48,969 bases of DNA from Lachnospiraceae bacterium UBA3273 (lineage in GTDB: Bacteria > Bacillota > Clostridia > Lachnospirales > Lachnospiraceae): NCBI GenBank assembly GCA_002362385.1, contig DEUB01000069.1, positions 1 through 48,969 of the forward strand, read 5' to 3'. Position numbers and translations under genes: made by a program. The notes beneath the pieces are model-generated. The model was not told where the DNA came from. It did no database searches and saw only the letters and a list, made by a program, of their open reading frames with translations. Below, piece after piece: positions 40,537 through 48,087 of this stretch; the first letter of the stretch is position 1; the number at the start of each line of letters is the position of its first letter.

Positions 40537-43074
40537 ATGAAAAAGGGATTAGTTAAAGGAACGGTCTGTGTTCTGACCTTCTTTTTATCATTATTTACCA
40601 TAAGCTTTGTTATGAACAGGGGAAATACGGATATGACCATGGAGATGAGTCCCGCATCCTTTCCTCTTATTTATATTAATTATGAAGGAGAACATATAAA
40701 CTGTCTCCACGGATACAGCAATGAGATGGATATTTCGTTTATGAGGGATACCATAACGCCTTTGGGAGAGGATCGCAAAATATCCCTGTATCTGGAAAAA
40801 TATAATAATGATATAACCTCCCTTTCCTTTGAAGTGCGTTCCACTGACGGGGAGAGGCTTATCGAAAATTCGGAGATCTATAACTATAAGGAGCAGGATG
40901 CTTCTATTTCGGCAGATATTGTGGTAAAGGATCTGATAGACCCGGATACGGAATATGAATTTGTAGTCATTGTAGGAACTTCTTCGGGGAAGACCCTCCG
41001 TTATTACACCCGCATCATTCAAAGGAGCGAAAACCATGCGGGAGAAGAGATAAGGTTTGTGAAGGATTTCCATGAAAAGACTTTTGATAAAGAAGCGGCC
41101 AGGGACCTGACAAAATATCTGGAGTCCGACGAGACAGGCGATAATACTTCTTTCAGCAATGTGAATATCCACAGCAGTTTTGCCCAGATCACGTGGGGCG
41201 ATCTTAACGTGGAAAGAGTTACGGAGCCGCAGATATATGTTACGGAATTTTTTAAGGAGACCATGCGTGTAAAGACAGGATACTTCGTAAAAGTGACTAC
41301 GGAGGAAGGGGAGCGGATCTGCAGGGTGGAAGAGTTTTACCGCCTTCGTTACGGAACCCAGAGGATCTATCTTCTGGATTATGAAAGGACTATGAACGAA
41401 GTCTTTGAAATGGATATGAAGTCTTTTACCAATAATAAGATGGATTTAGGTATCCGTAACGGGGATGTTGAAATGATGGAAAGCGAGGACGGCGGCATAT
41501 TTGCCTTCGTGTCCGAGAACAGGCTGTTTTGTTATAATTCCACCAGCAACCGCTTTTCCCAGCTCTTTGGATTTTATGGGAAGGATCACGGGGATGAAAG
41601 AACGTTTTATAACCAGAATGTCATAAAGATACTAAATGTAGATGAAACGGGAAATGTGCAGTTTATGGTATACGGTTATATGAACAGGGGAACCCATGAG
41701 GGGAATATGGGCATTGCGGTGTACTTTTATAACGGCGCCATGAACACCATAGAAGAAGAGGCGTTTATTCCCTATGACAAATCCTTTGCCGTGCTCAAAA
41801 GCGATATGGAGCAGCTGACTTATTTAAATAGCAATAATGAATTGTTCTTGTATTTAAACGGCAGTATTTTCTGTATTAAGCTTGAGGAAAATTCTTATGA
41901 AGCGGTAGTGGAAAACCTGCCTCAGGGAAGCCTGAAGGTTTCCGAATCCAACCGTATGGTTGTCTGGCCCGAAGGAGACGATCTGTCAAAAAGCCGGAGT
42001 CTTGCGCTGATGAATTTAAATAACAGGAGCATTTCAAAGGTGGAAGCGGGAAACGGAAATTTTATCCGCCCCTTGGGATTTATGGAGGAGGATCTGATAT
42101 ACGGCCTGGTCAAAGCGTCGGATATTTATACGGACAATGTGGGAAGCGTGATCATGCCCATGTTCTGCGTCAATATCTGCAGCGGTTCCAATAATTCCAT
42201 TACCATGAATTATCAAAAGCCTGATACGTATGTGCTGGATATCAGCATAGAGAGCAACCAGATCAATTTGGAACGGGTCAGCAAAGGGGCGGTAAGCGGA
42301 AACTATATACCCGCCGCCGATGACCAGATCATGAGCAACGAGATAGAATTGTCGGGGGAAAATGCCGTAGAGGTAGCGGTAACGGGAAATCTGGAAAAGC
42401 TTGTCCAGATTGCAGTAAAAGGGACCATCAACACTAAGTCTTTAAAATTTTTAACGCCCAAAGAGGTAATGTATGAGGGCGGCCATGAAATACATTTGAA
42501 TTATCCCAAACAGGATGGGAATAAATATTATGTTTATGGCTCCGACGGTATCGACAGGGTATATTCCAATGTGGCGGAGGCTGTTAATTATGCGGAAAGT
42601 ACGTCGGGAACGGTTATTAATGAAAGCGGAAATTATATATGGGTAAGGGGAAACCGGGCAGTAAGGAACCAGATTACGAAGGTAGAAGCGGGTACTGCGG
42701 ATGAAGAAAATTCTTCGCTTGCCATATGCCTGAATTCCATGCTGGCAGCAGAGGGCATTACCAGAAACAGCCAGTACTTCCTTGACCAGGGAGAAACAGC
42801 CCTTTCCATATTGCAGGAGCAGCTTCCCGATGCGGAAATATTAGACCTTAGCGGCTGCAGTCTGGATGCCGTGCTTTACTATGTCAGCAGGGATATTCCC
42901 GTCATGGCCATTTTAAATGACAGGAATGCCGTTGTGATCGCAGGATATAACGAATTGAATACCATCATTATGGATCCCCTTGCGGGAACTGTGGCTCCCA
43001 AGGGAATGAACGATTCCAAAGAATGGTTCAACAAAAACGGCAATCAGTTTATAGCGTGTTTTATTGAAAAATAA
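40537..43074 (+). CDS. Large membrane-anchored protein with degenerate C39-like C-terminus
   Basis: 845 aa. An N-terminal signal anchor (about residues 5-27) is followed by a long extracellular region with repeated Tyr/Asn-rich beta strands (about 200-600), propeller-like in pattern (FAFVSENRLFCYNSTSNRFSQLFGFYGKD). The C-terminal 120 residues resemble a C39_2 papain-like domain (SSLAICLNSMLAAEG, VLYYVSRDIPVMAILNDRNAVVIAGYNELNTIIMDPLAG). The positions of the catalytic Cys and His appear to be Ser and Asn, so it is probably not a protease. No named family recognised for the whole. It overlaps the end of queT by 14 nt. Confidence 0.8.
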   Translation: MKKGLVKGTVCVLTFFLSLFTISFVMNRGNTDMTMEMSPASFPLIYINYEGEHINCLHGYSNEMDISFMRDTITPLGEDRKISLYLEKYNNDITSLSFEVRSTDGERLIENSEIYNYKEQDASISADIVVKDLIDPDTEYEFVVIVGTSSGKTLRYYTRIIQRSENHAGEEIRFVKDFHEKTFDKEAARDLTKYLESDETGDNTSFSNVNIHSSFAQITWGDLNVERVTEPQIYVTEFFKETMRVKTGYFVKVTTEEGERICRVEEFYRLRYGTQRIYLLDYERTMNEVFEMDMKSFTNNKMDLGIRNGDVEMMESEDGGIFAFVSENRLFCYNSTSNRFSQLFGFYGKDHGDERTFYNQNVIKILNVDETGNVQFMVYGYMNRGTHEGNMGIAVYFYNGAMNTIEEEAFIPYDKSFAVLKSDMEQLTYLNSNNELFLYLNGSIFCIKLEENSYEAVVENLPQGSLKVSESNRMVVWPEGDDLSKSRSLALMNLNNRSISKVEAGNGNFIRPLGFMEEDLIYGLVKASDIYTDNVGSVIMPMFCVNICSGSNNSITMNYQKPDTYVLDISIESNQINLERVSKGAVSGNYIPAADDQIMSNEIELSGENAVEVAVTGNLEKLVQIAVKGTINTKSLKFLTPKEVMYEGGHEIHLNYPKQDGNKYYVYGSDGIDRVYSNVAEAVNYAESTSGTVINESGNYIWVRGNRAVRNQITKVEAGTADEENSSLAICLNSMLAAEGITRNSQYFLDQGETALSILQEQLPDAEILDLSGCSLDAVLYYVSRDIPVMAILNDRNAVVIAGYNELNTIIMDPLAGTVAPKGMNDSKEWFNKNGNQFIACFIEK

Positions 43075-43546
43075 TATGGCGGTACTTTTGAAGCAAAAAC
43101 AGTAAGAGCATACCCAAAATGCCGCAGGAAATGATCTCTCCTATGCCGACTGTCAGCATAAAGAAGGGAATGCCTCCGGGCAGGCCGTATGCGAAATGCA
43201 GTACGGGCGGGATGATCAGGATATTGGCGATAACGGGAGGAACCGGTGCAAGCCACTTCTGTCTGCGGAGCATATAAGTTCCCGCCGCGCCTAAGAGGGT
43301 TGCGAGGCTGCCGAAGATAACGTCCCAGATGGGTGCGCCTGTCAGGAAATTGCTTAAAAGACAGCCCACGAACAAACCGGGAATGGCAGCAGGGGTAAAA
43401 AAGGGTAAAATGGTAAGGGCTTCGGAAATCCGGACCTGAATGGCACCGTTTGCTAAGTCAAAGGCATTGACGGCAAGGGTCAGCACCACATAGATAGCGG
43501 CAATGACGGCCGCCTGGGTAATAAAGTAAGCTTTTTTGTTTTTCAT
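43061..43546 (-). CDS. queT: QueT-family queuosine-precursor transporter
   Basis: 161 aa membrane protein with about five helices, an S component of an energy-coupling-factor transporter: AVIAAIYVVLTLAVNAFDLANGAIQVRISEALTILPFFTPAAIPGLFVGCLLSN and IWDVIFGSLATLLGA. QueT brings in preQ1-like precursors for tRNA queuosine. The ECF module genes are not in the window. A structured leader precedes it. GGAGAATCATATC precedes the ATG. Confidence 0.92.
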   Translation of the reverse strand: MKNKKAYFITQAAVIAAIYVVLTLAVNAFDLANGAIQVRISEALTILPFFTPAAIPGLFVGCLLSNFLTGAPIWDVIFGSLATLLGAAGTYMLRRQKWLAPVPPVIANILIIPPVLHFAYGLPGGIPFFMLTVGIGEIISCGILGMLLLFLLQKYRHIIFQ

Positions 43547-43576
43547 GATATGATTCTCCTATAGTTTTGTTTTTTC

Positions 43577-43652
43577 TCCGTATTTGCGGATGGGTCAGGA
43601 AGGTCTCGAACTGACCGGCAGCGGCAGCGCTTTTTGAAACGGCAGCCGCAAC
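43577..43652 (-). promoter_or_regulatory. Structured queT leader, possible preQ1-type regulation
   Basis: Three stems on the transcript: GCGGC..GC/GC..GCCGC (43649-43621), GGTCAG/CTGACC with a 12-nt loop (43616-43593), and TCCG/CGGA (43590-43577), then an A-rich stretch and the ribosome binding site. The 6-bp stem, 12-nt loop and A-rich tail recall preQ1 riboswitches, but I could not match a class consensus. Confidence 0.4.
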
Positions 43653-43658
43653 GCATTT

Positions 43659-43686
43659 AGTATAGCATGGAAACGGCAAATGTCAA
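43659..43686 (-). promoter_or_regulatory. Promoter of queT
   Basis: Minus strand: perfect TTGACA (43686-43681), a 16-bp spacer and TATACT (43664-43659), preceded by TGC (extended -10). Confidence 0.78.
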
Positions 43687-43922
43687 GACAATCTTATATA
43701 GGAACTGCGGAAAAATAATTTTCAAGGCAGCAGAGGGCTCCGGACATATATAGTTCCTTTGGCAACACGCTTCCGCTTCGCAAAAAACGCAGCAGCTGCT
43801 AAGCTCGTGAAAGACCTCGCTAAGCATTGGCGTTTTTTGAGAGCCGCCGCAGGGACTATATATGTCCGGGGCCCTCTGCTGTCTTGAAAATTATTTTTCC
43901 GCAGTTCCTATACAGGATTGTC
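43687..43922. repeat. 236-bp near-perfect palindrome, MITE-like or long hairpin
   Basis: Two 71-nt arms (43687-43757 and 43852-43922) are inverted copies with 66 of 71 positions matching. Both ends read GACAATC on the outward strand. The 94-nt centre holds CAAAAAACGC and GCGTTTTTTG, which also pair, plus two GCTAAGC copies. Four of the five mismatches are G-T on the plus strand, so pairing is kept if RNA is made in that direction. No transposase and no clear target duplication. The left edge touches the -35 of queT exactly. Confidence 0.8.
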
Positions 43923-43964
43923 GACAGGGGAAGATTAAATGTTTGTAAACACTTATGAAAGCAA

Positions 43965-43993
43965 TTGACTTTTTAAGAACCATATTTTACCAT
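43965..43993 (+). promoter_or_regulatory. Promoter of the zinc-ribbon gene
   Basis: TTGACT (43965-43970), a 17-bp spacer and TACCAT (43988-43993), 40 nt before the start codon. Confidence 0.55.
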
Positions 43994-44034
43994 TAACATA
44001 TCATTTATAGTGAGTGAAAAGGAGGAGTTTAGAA

Positions 44035-44439
44035 ATGGATTTTTTGAGCAAGGTATCTGCTAAGGCAGGAGAAACGTTTCAGACCATTAAAGATAGCGAA
44101 GTGACAAAAAAAGCAAAAAACTATGCGGGAATTCCGGGGCTTCAGGTCCAGATAGGAAAATGCGAAAGCCAGATAAAGAAGGCTTATGAGAAAATAGGAG
44201 AGGATTATTTTAAAACTCATGAGCATGAAGCGGAAAGCGGATATCCGGAGCAGTTTAGGGTCATAAAGGAAAATTTGGAAAAAATAGGCCGCTTAAAGGC
44301 GGAAATAGAAGAAAAGAAAAAGGGTGGGGAAGCGGTGACCGATGCCCAAAACAGCACCATCCAAAAAATCTGCCCCATCTGCGGCAGGAGCGTTGCGGAT
44401 GACTCCGCATTCTGCAGCGTATGCGGCCATCAATTCTGA
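44035..44439 (+). CDS. Zinc-ribbon protein with coiled-coil N-terminus
   Basis: 134 aa. An N-terminal helical part (MDFLSKVSAKAGETFQTIKDSEVTKKAK) and a coiled coil (about 35-95) are followed by a zinc ribbon CPICGRSVADDSAFCSVCGHQF. The pairing of tail-like helices with a C-terminal zinc ribbon is common in Firmicutes proteins of unknown role. A longer GTG start lies inside the AAAGGAGGAG ribosome binding site and is rejected. Confidence 0.82.
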   Translation: MDFLSKVSAKAGETFQTIKDSEVTKKAKNYAGIPGLQVQIGKCESQIKKAYEKIGEDYFKTHEHEAESGYPEQFRVIKENLEKIGRLKAEIEEKKKGGEAVTDAQNSTIQKICPICGRSVADDSAFCSVCGHQF

Positions 44440-44478
44440 TACATAGATAAAAATCCGAAATGCAGGATTAAAAAATAT

Positions 44479-44536
44479 AAATAAGCTGACATTTTCAGGA
44501 AAGAGTTTTCCCCATAGAAAATGCCAGCCTATTTTT
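44479..44536. terminator. Bidirectional terminator between the zinc-ribbon gene and prs
   Basis: AATA-GCTG-CATTTTC pairs with GAAAATG-CAGC-TATT around a loop with its own GGAAA/TTTCC stem. T-runs flank it on both strands, serving the two convergent genes. Confidence 0.8.
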
Positions 44537-44541
44537 ATACA

Positions 44542-45726
44542 TTAAATTTCGCCGTTTCTGTATCTTTCCAGCAAATTCTGGATCCTGTCATTGGGATTGA
44601 GCAGATCGCTGATGGATGCATCGTGATTCAGGGTATCGATAATAAAGGCGATATATTTGCTCATGTCACAATCGATATAGTAGGGCCTTTCCAAAAGCTC
44701 CGGCGTCTGGTAGATCAGATTGGTCGTTAAAATATCGTCAATAATGCCTTCTTCATATGCCTGGTCGAACTTGGCAAGTCCGTTTGTAAAAAGACCGAAG
44801 GTGGCGCATATAAAAATACGGTTGGCTTTTCGCTTCTTTAACGCTGCCGCAACTTCCAGAACGCTTTCGCCCGAGGAGATCATGTCATCTACCACGATAA
44901 TGTCTTTTCCCTCTACGCTGGTGCCTAAGAATTCATGGGCCACAATGGGATTCCTGCCGTCTACAATGCGCGTGTAATCCCGCCTTTTATAAAACATACC
45001 CATATCAAGCCCTAAAACGTTGGCAATATAAATGGCACGGCTCATACCGCCTTCATCGGGGCTGACCACCATCATATGGTCGGAATCAATGGTAAGGTTC
45101 TTAACGTGGGAAAGAAGCCCTTTGATAAACTGGTAAGCCGGCTGTACGGTTTCGAATCCGTTCAGGGGAATAGCGTTCTGGACTCTGGCGTCATGGGCGT
45201 CAAAGGTAATGATATTATCTACTCCCATGCCCACCAATTCCTGGAGGGCAATGGCGCAGTCTAAGGATTCCCTGGTGCTCCTTTTGTGCTGCCTGCTTTC
45301 GTAAAGAAAAGGCATAATAACGGTAATGCGGCGGGCCTTCCCTCCTACGGCGGCAATGATACGCTTCAGATCCTGAAAATGATCGTCGGGCGACATATGG
45401 TTGGGGTGTCCGCACAGGGAATAAGTTAGAGAATAATTTGCTACATCCACAAGAAGATACAGATCTGTGCCCCGGACTGATTCTAAAATAACTCCCTTGG
45501 CTTCGCCTGAACCGAAGCGTGGCACTTTGGTCTGAACCAGATAGGAATCTCTCTGATACCCTTTAAATGCAAGGCTTTCGCTGTGGGCGTTTTCACGCTC
45601 CGTTCTCCAGCCTACCAGATAGCGGTCGACTTTCTCGCCCAGGGACTTGCAGCCTTCTAAGGCGACAATCCCCAAAGAACCCACGGGAATTGTTTCCAGA
45701 TTTCTCATCTCTTCACGTTTTGACAT
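44542..45726 (-). CDS. prs: Ribose-phosphate pyrophosphokinase, long atypical form
   Basis: 394 aa, longer than the usual 310-320. N-terminal GSLGIVALEGCKSLGEKVDRYLVGW, ATP-binding YTRIVDGRNPI and KRRDY, the FDAHDARVQNAIPL segment (in place of DLHAxQIQGFF), and the PRPP loop VVDDMISSGES (instead of VVDDMIDTxGT). It makes PRPP from ribose 5-phosphate and ATP. The divergent loops suggest altered regulation. ATG at 45726 is chosen, with GAGG nine nt upstream; a GTG at 45741 is possible. Third gene of dnaD-dnaC-prs. Confidence 0.85.
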   Translation of the reverse strand: MSKREEMRNLETIPVGSLGIVALEGCKSLGEKVDRYLVGWRTERENAHSESLAFKGYQRDSYLVQTKVPRFGSGEAKGVILESVRGTDLYLLVDVANYSLTYSLCGHPNHMSPDDHFQDLKRIIAAVGGKARRITVIMPFLYESRQHKRSTRESLDCAIALQELVGMGVDNIITFDAHDARVQNAIPLNGFETVQPAYQFIKGLLSHVKNLTIDSDHMMVVSPDEGGMSRAIYIANVLGLDMGMFYKRRDYTRIVDGRNPIVAHEFLGTSVEGKDIIVVDDMISSGESVLEVAAALKKRKANRIFICATFGLFTNGLAKFDQAYEEGIIDDILTTNLIYQTPELLERPYYIDCDMSKYIAFIIDTLNHDASISDLLNPNDRIQNLLERYRNGEI

Positions 45727-45737
45727 GTGAAAGAACC

Positions 45738-46712
45738 TCACTTTCTCTTCTCTTGAAATTTTTTTAGCATTCTGATATCCCGTCCCTCAAATTTACAAAA
45801 AGTGAAATGACTGCTGATACGGGAGAAAATCCTTTCGGAATAACGTCTGTTTAATTCATCCAGAGTCAGATTTGTAGAAATCAGAGTGGCCTTCTTCAAT
45901 AGATCACGGTTGTTCAAGCAGGTAAACAGATCTGCTTTGACCCGTTCGGTAATCGCTTCCGTCCCTAAATCGTCTATTATGAGCAGATCGCATTGATCCA
46001 GGTCTTCAATAAAAGAAAAATACTCATTTTTATCATCGCCAAACCGCAGATCTACCAGGTCCTTAAATAATCTGTCAGCGCTTTTATAGGTAACGGAAAA
46101 TCCTGTTTCCATCAATTCTTTGGCGATACAGCAGGACAGAAAAGTTTTGCCAGTACCCACATTACCATAAAAAACAAGATTTTGGTAGTCCGAGTTGAAA
46201 TTTCTTATAAAATTCCTGGCGTTATTTAATATATTTGAATAGGAAGCGCTTTCAGCATCATTAAAATATTCAAAAGAAAGTGTGTCAAAATTCTGAAGTT
46301 CAATCAAATCGGATATGCCGGACTGCTCAAACAACAGCCTTGTCTGGGCGGCAATAAAGCAGGTGCATTTACTGCGGCTTTCCGGGAGAAACCCGGTATC
46401 GCGGCATTTGGGGCATTGATAGATAGGATCAAGATAATCGGAAGGATAGCCCGCCTCCTTTAAGAGCCGGTTCCGCTTGTCCACAAGAAGGTCTTCCTCA
46501 GTTTTTTGTTCGGTAAATAAGGCTTCATCCTCATAAAGCCTTGCACGGGTACGTTCCATGCGCAGAGAGCGAAGCTTTTCCTCCAATTCAATGTACCCGG
46601 GGATCTTGCTGCGGACCTCATCCGCCCGCCTCATCTGTTCACGGTTATTTTGAAGCCGGATATTATCGTATTTTTCTATAATGGAATCAAATTGTCTGTT
46701 GCTTAAACCCAT
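45738..46712 (-). CDS. dnaC: Helicase loader (DnaC/DnaI-like AAA+ ATPase)
   Basis: 324 aa. An N-terminal coiled region and a zinc-type motif CPKCRDTGFLPESRSKCTCF (about 100-120) are followed by an AAA+ ATPase: Walker A GNVGTGKTFLSCCIA near residue 184, Walker B LLIIDDLGTEAI, STNLTLDELNRRYSERIFSRI. It loads the DnaB hexamer onto DNA. Lies 24 nt after the dnaD-like gene. Confidence 0.92.
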   Translation of the reverse strand: MGLSNRQFDSIIEKYDNIRLQNNREQMRRADEVRSKIPGYIELEEKLRSLRMERTRARLYEDEALFTEQKTEEDLLVDKRNRLLKEAGYPSDYLDPIYQCPKCRDTGFLPESRSKCTCFIAAQTRLLFEQSGISDLIELQNFDTLSFEYFNDAESASYSNILNNARNFIRNFNSDYQNLVFYGNVGTGKTFLSCCIAKELMETGFSVTYKSADRLFKDLVDLRFGDDKNEYFSFIEDLDQCDLLIIDDLGTEAITERVKADLFTCLNNRDLLKKATLISTNLTLDELNRRYSERIFSRISSHFTFCKFEGRDIRMLKKFQEKRK

Positions 46713-46736
46713 AACATCTGCCTCCGGGTGTATTGA

Positions 46737-47801
46737 TCAATTGCTTAAAAGCATTTTTTCGAGAGCGTCATAATCATAGGACCGCTGGGTAAAGTCATTA
46801 AATCCGCCGTCCTTTCTGGAAGCTGGCGCAGATGATTTCTGGTAGGAATTATCCAGCGCTTCAATATCCTTTACGGATTTAACGTTGGCCTCCTGCCATT
46901 TTACCAGGATCGCATTTGTATAAGGAAAACGGTTGTGGTCCGTAGCCAGGACCGCCCGCTCGCAGGCCTTTAAAATAATTTCCAAAGAAAAGCCCATTTC
47001 GCCGGTCCATTTCTTGATAAAAGCAACCTCAGGATCGGTGGGAGCGGCGCTTTTGCCCAAAGCTCGCATGATGCTGTATACCTGTTTTTCGTATTTGGTA
47101 GTGCGCAGCTTTGCCTGCCTTACGGTAGTAATGTGGGCCTGGGCCCAGTCAATGGCCACCTTTTCCATATAAGAAAACTGCTTCTTCCCTCTCTCCACGC
47201 AATATTGGATGAGATAGTCGATCAGGTCTGTGGAAAATCCCAAAGTGGTATAAATAAAAAGAAGGATTTCGAGATCGTTTCTGGAAAGTATTTTGCCGGT
47301 ATATTGTTCCGCAATAAAAATAATCTGGGCAGTTTCATTGTCGTTCTGGAATGCGCTCAGGTCGTCCGCAGAAAAGGCTTCCCGTACAATTGGCGGATCC
47401 TGTGATGCGGAAACCCTGGAAAGCGGCTTTGTATTAACAGCGGCCGGTTCCGGCGCAGCAGAAGGTCTTTTGGTCAAAGACAAAATTTCCGCCTTGGGGG
47501 TCAAAGATGGAAAGGGCAGGATATGGACCGCTTTTAAGGAACGCTCGCCGTCGTAATCCAAAGAAAGAAGCTTCTGCTTTTCCCAATAACGGAGTGCGCG
47601 CAAAACATCTTTTTCCGTATAATTGAATCTGTCTGCAATATCGGAAACGCCGAAAGACAGGCCGGCGCTTGTCATACGGATTAAATACAGATATATCTTT
47701 ATTTGCGCATCGTTAGCAGCCACCATGTATTCATCAATAAATTGATTGGATATAATGGTAGCGCTCAGATCCTGATCCTTGTAAACGGTCAAATTTGTCA
47801 T
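46737..47801 (-). CDS. dnaD: DnaD-domain primosome protein
   Basis: 354 aa. N-terminal winged-helix-like region (DAQIKIYLYLIRMTSAGLSFGVSDIADRFNYTEKDVLRALRYWEKQKLL), a Pro/Ser-rich linker (about 115-150), and two DnaD/DnaB_2 helical repeats (FIAEQYTGKILSRNDLEILLFIY..., FIKKWTGEMGFSLEIILKACERAV). It acts in primosome assembly with DnaA and the helicase loader. First gene of the operon. Confidence 0.9.
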   Translation of the reverse strand: MTNLTVYKDQDLSATIISNQFIDEYMVAANDAQIKIYLYLIRMTSAGLSFGVSDIADRFNYTEKDVLRALRYWEKQKLLSLDYDGERSLKAVHILPFPSLTPKAEILSLTKRPSAAPEPAAVNTKPLSRVSASQDPPIVREAFSADDLSAFQNDNETAQIIFIAEQYTGKILSRNDLEILLFIYTTLGFSTDLIDYLIQYCVERGKKQFSYMEKVAIDWAQAHITTVRQAKLRTTKYEKQVYSIMRALGKSAAPTDPEVAFIKKWTGEMGFSLEIILKACERAVLATDHNRFPYTNAILVKWQEANVKSVKDIEALDNSYQKSSAPASRKDGGFNDFTQRSYDYDALEKMLLSN

Positions 47802-47839
47802 TTCATCACCTGATTTAATTCATTCTTTAAAGCATATGA

Positions 47840-47848
47840 AGTATAGCA
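47840..47848 (-). promoter_or_regulatory. Extended -10 promoter of dnaD-dnaC-prs
   Basis: Minus strand TGCTATACT (47848-47840); the -35 position reads TTTCAT, a weak match. The DnaA-box cluster lies just upstream. Confidence 0.55.
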
Positions 47849-47924
47849 TAAATAAAAGAAAAATGAAATAGGCAATTTGGACGGAAAGCGCATAAACACT
47901 GGGTTTGAAGCACTTTTATAAAAA

Positions 47925-48087
47925 TGTGGATACTGTGGATGGCCAGTCCACATAACTTAAAATAATTGTCGATGGATCAGAGTTGGCCTTGTGTTATCGG
48001 ACCGTAGGAGATAACATTATGTAAACTAAAATATCCACAACGAAAAGTGGGTAATTTTCAACAATTCATTGTGGATAATGTGTATAA
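47925..48087. promoter_or_regulatory. Cluster of DnaA-box-like sites between dnaD and murC
   Basis: Against TTATCCACA/TGTGGATAA: one perfect site (48070-48078) and single-mismatch sites at 47925-47933, 48031-48039 and 48079-48087, plus weaker ones at 47934-47942 and 48047-48055. The gap is otherwise non-coding. It could be a DnaA-controlled promoter region for the primosome genes or a DnaA titration site; an origin is less likely because dnaA is absent. Confidence 0.6.

Noticed and set aside
43577..43652. Firm call of a preQ1 riboswitch for queT
   Set aside because: The conserved loop and tail bases of known preQ1 classes could not be matched by eye, so only a possible leader is reported.
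47925..48087. Chromosomal origin oriC
   Set aside because: DnaA boxes are present, but dnaA, dnaN and an evident AT-rich unwinding region are not.
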